Positions 39,812 through 44,936 of a DNA stretch of 44,936 nt are shown here, one piece after another (within the stretch, counting starts at the first letter, position 1; each line of letters opens with the position of its first letter). The notes under the pieces were generated by a model. It saw only the letters and a program-made list of their open reading frames with translations. It was not told the origin of the DNA and did no database searches. This stretch comes from Opitutaceae bacterium (GTDB taxonomy: Bacteria; Verrucomicrobiota; Verrucomicrobiia; Opitutales; Opitutaceae), in NCBI GenBank assembly GCA_023269585.1, contig JAHFTC010000022.1, forward strand, positions 1 to 44,936. The letters are read 5' to 3'. A program made the translations under genes and the position numbers.

Positions 39812-41851
39812 TCACCGTTCGGCGGTGAGTTTCAGGAGCACGATGCCGTGGGTGGGAATCGTGAGCGGCCAGCCGTCGCGGCCGGGCTCGATGGTGCCGA
39901 CATCCTGTTGCCGCCAGAGGTCGCGGAGAGTTTGCCGGCCCGAAAGCCCGAGGGACGCGAACCCTTCGTAACTCAGCTCGGCCGGCTGTTCGCCGAAGTT
40001 GCAGAAGCCGAGGGCGACCGAGCCGTCCTCCAATTTCTTGAGGTACACGCGCACAGCGCCGACGGTATCCACGCAGGTGGCTTGGTGGCCGAGCGGGTCC
40101 TGGTTGAGCGCGATCACCTCGTCGTTGGTGAGGAGGCTCAGGGTGAAGTCGTCGAGCTTCTCCATGTCGCAGCCGATCAGGAGCGGCGCAGCGAACAGGC
40201 ACCAGAGACTGAAATGCAGGTACTGCTCGTCGGGGGTGAGACGCGTGGGCTGCGGGTTGCCCCAGCCGATCACGCCGAGGATCAACATGTCGGGGTCGTT
40301 CCAGTTGCCGGGTTTCGCGAACGGCGCGGACTGTTCGTGGGCGAGCGCGATGCCGCTCATGCTTTTCCAGGTGCCGAAGATGTCGTTGGTGGTGCGCCAG
40401 CTGTTGCCGCCCACGGCATCGCCCCATTTCCAGACGTCCGACATGCCGTACTGGCAGAGACTGTACACGATGTCCCGCGGCTGGCGGTCGAGCGCCGCGC
40501 CCATCAGGGCGTAGGGCGCCTGGGCGACGGCGAGGTCGGTCGAGCCGCGGCCCCAGCTCACCGAGGGCAGCTGCGGATCGGCAGCCTCCAGGCCCTCCGT
40601 CAACCCGCCGTAGCTGCACCAGTCGTATTTGAGGTAGTCGTAGCCCCATGCGGCGTAGGCCTGGGCGTCGCGCAATTCATGGCCATGGCTGCCGGCGCAG
40701 CCGCCGCAGGTCCACGGGCCCGGGGAGGAATAGAGGCCGGCCTTCAGTCCCAGTTCATGGATATAGTCGGCCAGCGCCTTCATGTCGCCGAAGCGGACGT
40801 TGGGCACGATGTTGCCGTGTTCATCGCGGGCCGGGCCGGTGAGGGTGGGGTCCGCCGAGCCGCGGTGGTGCTGCCAGAAATCGTCGACGTTGATGTACGT
40901 CCAGCCGTGGTTGATGAGCCCGGTCTTCACCATGGCATCGGCGGCGCGTTTGACGCGATCCGCGGTGACCTCGCCCGCGAAGCAGTTCCAGCTGTTCCAG
41001 CCCATCGGCGGGGTCAGCGCGATGCGGTCGCCGCAGACGATCCGCAGGGGGCTCTGGGTGCGGCCCTCCGCGTTCTCCGCCACCAGCGTGACGACGAAGG
41101 TGCCGGCCTCGGCGAGGCGGCCGGTGATGCGGCCGGTGGTGGCGTCGAGTTGCAGGCCCGCCGGCAGGTCGAGCGCGGAGAACGTCAACGGGCGTGTTCC
41201 CGTAGCGGGTACGGTGAAGAGGAACGGCGAGCCGGGCCGCACGCCGAACACGCGCGCGCCGTTGATGCGCGGGGTGGCGGGCGGCGGCGGGGTCAGGATG
41301 TAGGGAGCGCCCTCGAAGCGAGGGACGGTCTCGAGGGTGGTCGCGCCGTCGGTCTCGATCTTCGCTTCCGCCCAGTTGGAGTGATCGTAGTAGTGGTTGT
41401 CCCCACCGTCCGTGACCAACAGCTCGAGCATTTTCACGCCCTTGAGCGGGACCACACAGGGGCGGGCCGCATCGCCCACGCGCATGACTCCGCTCGACCA
41501 GAGCTTCACCCCGTCGCCGCGCACCACGAACTCCGCGGTGCCGCCGGCCCGGCCTTTCATGGAGTCGTCCATGCCGACCTGGGCCGAGAAGGTGCGGCCC
41601 TGGCCGGCGAGCCGGATGGCGAGCCAGCTCTCCGCGTGCGTGGCGAAACCGCGTTCGAAGGTCTGGCCGGCGATCGACAGGGCGTGGCCCTCGAGGGAGA
41701 CCTTCTTCGTCGCGGTGCCGTAATCCTGGAGAACCGTGTCGAGGTTGAGTTCGTCGAGCCAGACCGTCTCCGCCCGGAGCCCAGGGGCGACCGACAACAG
41801 GCACGCGCAGAGGGCCGAACGGAAGAGCGGGGTGAGCAATTTCTTCGTCAT
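39812..41851 (-). CDS. Exported GH27 alpha-galactosidase with NPCBM and putative Ig domain
   Basis: A 679-residue enzyme releasing terminal alpha-D-galactose. After the signal peptide (ending GLRA) comes an NPCBM domain at about residues 27-165 (FERGFATHAESWLAIRLAGQ, GVKMLELLVTDGGDNHYYDH). A putative Ig-like linker domain follows at about 200-270 (PLTFSALDLPAGLQLDATTG). The GH27 barrel opens TPPMGWNSWNCFAGEV. The nucleophile is Asp410 in YLKYDWC and the acid/base is Asp490 in TTNDIFGTW; the conserved NWNDPDML follows at 517-524. Members with beta-L-arabinopyranosidase activity exist in this family, so that activity is possible too. It lies between the CE6/GH43 fusion and GH31. Confidence 0.92.
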   Translation of the reverse strand: MTKKLLTPLFRSALCACLLSVAPGLRAETVWLDELNLDTVLQDYGTATKKVSLEGHALSIAGQTFERGFATHAESWLAIRLAGQGRTFSAQVGMDDSMKGRAGGTAEFVVRGDGVKLWSSGVMRVGDAARPCVVPLKGVKMLELLVTDGGDNHYYDHSNWAEAKIETDGATTLETVPRFEGAPYILTPPPPATPRINGARVFGVRPGSPFLFTVPATGTRPLTFSALDLPAGLQLDATTGRITGRLAEAGTFVVTLVAENAEGRTQSPLRIVCGDRIALTPPMGWNSWNCFAGEVTADRVKRAADAMVKTGLINHGWTYINVDDFWQHHRGSADPTLTGPARDEHGNIVPNVRFGDMKALADYIHELGLKAGLYSSPGPWTCGGCAGSHGHELRDAQAYAAWGYDYLKYDWCSYGGLTEGLEAADPQLPSVSWGRGSTDLAVAQAPYALMGAALDRQPRDIVYSLCQYGMSDVWKWGDAVGGNSWRTTNDIFGTWKSMSGIALAHEQSAPFAKPGNWNDPDMLILGVIGWGNPQPTRLTPDEQYLHFSLWCLFAAPLLIGCDMEKLDDFTLSLLTNDEVIALNQDPLGHQATCVDTVGAVRVYLKKLEDGSVALGFCNFGEQPAELSYEGFASLGLSGRQTLRDLWRQQDVGTIEPGRDGWPLTIPTHGIVLLKLTAER

Positions 41852-41879
41852 GGCAGGGGCGTTCTTCTGGGCGAGCCGG

Positions 41880-43664
41880 TCATTTCGCCGGCGGCAGGCT
41901 CACGCCGGTGGACGTCTGCACGACGGGTTTCATGGTGCCGTCGGGGTAGTATTCGAGGTGTTCCACGGCGACGCTGCGCCGGCCGAGGCCGCCCTCCTCG
42001 CCGTTCAGCACGAGGTCGGCGGTGTGATAGAACAGATACGAGCGGCCCTTGAACTCGGTGATGCCGGGATGGATGGTGTAGCTGCGCTTCGTCTGGTCGG
42101 TGAGGATGCCGCGGTAGGTCCACGGGCCGGTGATCTTCGGCGCGGTGGCGTAACAGAGTTTCTCCCACTTTCCCTGATGCGCGAAGGCGGGATAGGTGAG
42201 GTAGTAGAGCTCGCCGCGTTTGTGCAGCCACGGGCCTTCGGTGTAGTACGGCAGCTCGATCCGGCGGATTTCGCCGTCGATCTCGGTCATGTTCGGCTTG
42301 AGCTTGGCGAAGTAGAGGTAGGGGTTGCCCCACGCGAGGTAGGCGGAGCCGTCGTCGTCGATGAAGACGGTGGGATCGATGTCGTTCCACGGCTTGTCGC
42401 TGGGCGTGGTGTCGTCGCGCACGAGGGCGGTGCCGCGGGCGTCCTTGAACGGCCCGAGGGGGCTGTCGCCCACGGCGACGCCGATGGACTTGCCGACGTA
42501 CGGTTCGCCGTGCTGCACGGTGGTGTAGAAATAGAACTTCCCGTTCTTCTCCACGACCTGGGAGGCCCAAGCCTCGCCGGTGGCCCACTTGAAGTCGGTC
42601 GGCTTGAGCAGCGAGCCGTGCGCGGTCCAGTGCAGCATGTCCTTGGTCGAGTAGCAGAGCCACTCGGTGATGTTGAACATCTGCTCGCCGCGCGCCTCGT
42701 CGTGGCCGACGTAGAGGTAGAGCGTGTCGCCCACGACCAGCGGCGCCGGGTCGGCGGTGAAGGCGTCGCGGAAGAGCGGATTCGAACCCGGCACCTGGGG
42801 CGCGGTGTTCGCGACCGGCTCGGGGGCGGGAAGGCCGAGGAAGGGGAGGATCGTCTCGGCGTAGCGGCGGCCCAGTTCGCGGTAACCGGCCGGCGAGAAG
42901 TGCAACCGGTCCGGCAGGCCGGCACAACCGGCCGACGGGACGACATGGGCGGTGGGGATGATCGCGGGCAAGGTCCCGATGATCGGGTTCATGCCGGCGC
43001 ACTGGCCGTTCTGGTCGGCGGCTACGACCTCGCCGGCGAGCAGGGGAACGTCGTCGGCCTTGAGGTTCAGCTCCTGGAGGAGGTCTTCGTACACGCCCTT
43101 CACCTTCGCGGGCCAGTCGGCCTCGCCGCTGTTGGACTCACCTTGGTGCAGGAGGATGCCTTTGATGACGCCGGACTGCTGGGCCAGCTTCGCCATCTCG
43201 ATGAGGCGCTGGTAGGGATTGCCGTCGTAGGCGGCGAGCGCGGGCTTCATCCACTCGGGAGCGTCGGCGAGGTACTGCGGGTGGGCGTCCTTCTCGAACA
43301 AGGCGATCTTGCAGCCGCCGACGGCGACATTGACCACGCCCACCTTGATGTGACTCGGAAGTTTGGTGACGAGGGCGCGGCCGAAGAAGTCGGCGGGGCT
43401 GAGACCGGCGACCGGCCGGCTCAGCGGCGGATTGGCGGGATACCAGTTGCCCTTGGTGCGGTTGAGTTCGGGAAAGTCGACGGCGGCGAGGACCTGGAAG
43501 CGAGGGTCGACAGGCCCCTTGTCCTCCTCGGGAATCCCGGGGAACCCTTCCATGTTCGACTGCCCGAGGCAGAGGAAGATGTAGAAGTTCGGATCTTGGG
43601 CGCGGGCATTCGCGGAGCACAGGAGGAGGCTGATGAGGGCGAGTGGGCGGAGTATTCTTTTCAT
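41880..43664 (-). CDS. Exported bifunctional CE6-like SGNH esterase fused to GH43
   Basis: A 594-residue two-domain protein with a signal peptide (residues 1-22). The first half is an SGNH/sialate-O-acetylesterase-type hydrolase with Ser36 in CLGQSNMEG, GILLHQGESNSG, and a late Asp-His pair in PDRLHFSPAGY. This layout matches CE6 acetyl-xylan esterases. From about residue 296 a GH43 propeller follows: Asp305 in TADPAPLVVG, Asp430 in DIDPTVFIDDDG and Glu476 in YYTEGPWLHK. One polypeptide could therefore remove acetyl groups and the adjacent xylosyl or arabinosyl unit. It lies 12 bases after the DUF3237 gene. Confidence 0.9.
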   Translation of the reverse strand: MKRILRPLALISLLLCSANARAQDPNFYIFLCLGQSNMEGFPGIPEEDKGPVDPRFQVLAAVDFPELNRTKGNWYPANPPLSRPVAGLSPADFFGRALVTKLPSHIKVGVVNVAVGGCKIALFEKDAHPQYLADAPEWMKPALAAYDGNPYQRLIEMAKLAQQSGVIKGILLHQGESNSGEADWPAKVKGVYEDLLQELNLKADDVPLLAGEVVAADQNGQCAGMNPIIGTLPAIIPTAHVVPSAGCAGLPDRLHFSPAGYRELGRRYAETILPFLGLPAPEPVANTAPQVPGSNPLFRDAFTADPAPLVVGDTLYLYVGHDEARGEQMFNITEWLCYSTKDMLHWTAHGSLLKPTDFKWATGEAWASQVVEKNGKFYFYTTVQHGEPYVGKSIGVAVGDSPLGPFKDARGTALVRDDTTPSDKPWNDIDPTVFIDDDGSAYLAWGNPYLYFAKLKPNMTEIDGEIRRIELPYYTEGPWLHKRGELYYLTYPAFAHQGKWEKLCYATAPKITGPWTYRGILTDQTKRSYTIHPGITEFKGRSYLFYHTADLVLNGEEGGLGRRSVAVEHLEYYPDGTMKPVVQTSTGVSLPPAK

Positions 43665-43676
43665 GGGCGAGGGGAG

Positions 43677-44174
43677 CTAGAGGACGCGGAAGACGCGGAT
43701 GATGACGGTGCCGGGGCGCGGGCCGCCGGCGATGGCGCTGACAAACTGCGACTGGTTCAACCAGGCGTGCGGGCCGGCCGGCGCGTCGAAGCGCAGCGCG
43801 GTGCGCATGTAGGCGCCGCCGGCGGCGATGACGCCTTGGTTGTGCACGATGATCACGGTGCCGTCGTCGGTGCGGATCGAGTAGAGGGCGTCGGCTTCGG
43901 TCACGCCGTCGGGCCGGCTGGTCTGCCAGTCGGCGCCGCCGGGCAGGACGGTGCCGCGGATCTTCGCCCCTTCGAACGTGCCGCCGGTGATGGGAATGTA
44001 GCGACGTTGGCCGTGCGGGGTCTCGCCGACTTCGACCGGTTGATCGATGCTCACAACCGCCTCGTAGACGAACTCGGTCTGGAGGGGCGCCACCGCCTCC
44101 GCCGGCCCGGCCCGGCCGGCAAACGGCAGCAGTGCTGCGGCCGTGACGAGCAACGGGACGAGAAGGCGGCGCAT
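43677..44174 (-). CDS. Exported DUF3237-family protein
   Basis: A 165-residue protein with a signal peptide (MRRLLVPLLVTAAALLPFAG). The body matches DUF3237, with VGETPHGQRRYIPITGGTFEGAKIRGTVLPGGADWQ (given here only as a pattern of G-E-T-P, G-G-T-F and G-G-A-D-W) and a closing VIIRVF strand. The family is a small beta-barrel with no firm biochemical role that I can state. Placement six bases after a GH3 gene and 12 bases before the CE6/GH43 fusion ties it to the polysaccharide system. A sugar- or aromatic-ester-binding role is a guess. Confidence 0.8.
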   Translation of the reverse strand: MRRLLVPLLVTAAALLPFAGRAGPAEAVAPLQTEFVYEAVVSIDQPVEVGETPHGQRRYIPITGGTFEGAKIRGTVLPGGADWQTSRPDGVTEADALYSIRTDDGTVIIVHNQGVIAAGGAYMRTALRFDAPAGPHAWLNQSQFVSAIAGGPRPGTVIIRVFRVL

Positions 44175-44180
44175 GGCGGG

Positions 44181-44936
44181 CTAGAGTTTGACGGTCGCCT
44201 GTTGGCGGATGTCGGCGGAGGAGGCGGAGGCGCGGATCGTCCACTCTCCGGCGGGCACCTCGTAGTCGCCGGCGGGGATGCTCCAGCGGCGGAGCGCGGT
44301 GACCGGGACGGTGATGGTGACGGTGCGCGTTTCGCCTTTGGCCAGGTGGACGCGGCGGAAACCGCACAGCGCCTGGACCTCGCGTGGGTTCGAGGCGGCG
44401 GGCGGCGTGGCGTAGAGCTGCACAACCTCGTCGCCGTCGGCGGCGCCGTTGTTGGTGACCTCGACCGAGACGTTGAGGCTGCGGTCGGCGTTCGGGGTGA
44501 CGCGCAGGTTGGCGTAGGCGAACTGGGTGTAGCTCAGGCCGTGGCCGAAGGGGAAGAGCGGCTTGCCGGTGAAATACCGATACGTGCGCCCGGTCATGTC
44601 GTAGTTCGCGAAGTCGGGCAGGTCCTCGGTGGCGCGGTAGAAGGTTACGGGAAGGCGGCCGGCGGGGTTGTAGGTGCCGAGCAGCACGTCGGCGACGGCG
44701 GTGCCGCCGGCCTGGCCGGGGTACCACGCCTGGACGATGGCGTTCAGGTTCTCGGCCGCCCAGGGCATGGCGACGGCGCTGCCGGAGAGGTTCACGAACA
44801 CCACCGGCTTGCCGGTGGCGCGGAGCTTCTCGAGCAGGCGTTGCTGGAGCTCGGGCAGCTCGATGCGGAGGCGATCGCCACCGATGTAGCCGTCGTAGTC
44901 GACCTCCATCTCCTCACCTTCGAGCTGCGCGGAGAT
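44181..44936 (-). CDS. GH3 glycoside hydrolase, C-terminal part only (5' end beyond the window)
   Basis: The last 251 residues of a GH3 enzyme; the frame is open to the window edge. It begins in the C-terminal alpha/beta sandwich (SAQLEGEEMEVDYDGYIGGD), where the Glu of EGEEM is the region that normally supplies the acid/base. It continues through NLSGSAVAMPW and AWYPGQAGG, and ends in a fibronectin-III-like domain (GDEVVQLYATPPA). It resembles beta-xylosidase/beta-glucosidase GH3s and is related to, but clearly different from, the GH3 at 11256. It is the first visible gene of block 2, so the operon starts further right. Confidence 0.9.
   Translation of the reverse strand: MSAQLEGEEMEVDYDGYIGGDRLRIELPELQQRLLEKLRATGKPVVFVNLSGSAVAMPWAAENLNAIVQAWYPGQAGGTAVADVLLGTYNPAGRLPVTFYRATEDLPDFANYDMTGRTYRYFTGKPLFPFGHGLSYTQFAYANLRVTPNADRSLNVSVEVTNNGAADGDEVVQLYATPPAASNPREVQALCGFRRVHLAKGETRTVTITVPVTALRRWSIPAGDYEVPAGEWTIRASASSADIRQQATVKL

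Noticed and set aside
37520..42052. Plus-strand open frame of 1510 codons
   Set aside because: It is antisense to the GH31, GH27 and CE6/GH43 genes, its translation is low-complexity Ala/Gly/Arg/Glu/Val typical of high-GC shadow frames, and it contains no recognisable domain.

Overview
The window is about 45 kb of high-GC bacterial DNA. It holds a short housekeeping segment (1-4.8 kb) and two long, leftward-transcribed blocks of exported carbohydrate-active enzymes (4.9-44.9 kb). Several features suggest a verrucomicrobial, Opitutaceae-like host. These are the density of GH97, GH31, GH115, GH127 and CE1 genes, a FucP-type sugar symporter, one AraC regulator, no SusC/SusD pair, and genes that lack Shine-Dalgarno sequences. 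The taxonomic call is an inference.

Housekeeping end: a truncated pyruvate phosphate dikinase gene (minus strand); sufU and tatC (plus strand); an 81-residue membrane protein; a DedA-like membrane protein; and tRNA-Gln(CTG) and tRNA-Thr(TGT) on the minus strand with a rho-independent terminator. The DedA-like reading frame runs through that terminator into the antisense of tRNA-Gln.

Block 1 (23180 down to 4898): a lactonase, an aldo-keto reductase resembling plant L-galactose dehydrogenase, a zinc dehydrogenase resembling L-galactonate 5-dehydrogenase, a FucP-type symporter, then GH97, GH31, GH3, (hairpin), GH51, GH43 and GH97. A divergent AraC-family gene (23217-24164) probably controls it. 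GH115 alpha-glucuronidase (27254-24288) stands alone, with hairpin-forming repeat elements on both sides.

Block 2 (window edge at 44936 down to 27772): GH3 (5' end missing), a DUF3237 protein, a CE6-like/GH43 fusion, GH27 with NPCBM, GH31 with a PA14 insert, GH127/GH146-like, a type-B carboxylesterase, a BD-FAE-like hydrolase, three CE1 esterases and one further alpha/beta hydrolase.

How the parts may fit: the exported enzymes together could remove alpha-glucuronate, L-arabinose, alpha-xylose, alpha-galactose, beta-xylose, acetyl and feruloyl groups. The cytoplasmic genes could oxidise L-galactose or L-fucose. This matches highly branched glucuronoarabinoxylan of the cereal or corn-bran type, whose feruloylated side chains carry xylose and L-galactose. 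The window has no endo-xylanase, no oligosaccharide transporter and no alpha-L-galactosidase or alpha-L-fucosidase (GH95 or GH29), so these would have to be encoded elsewhere.
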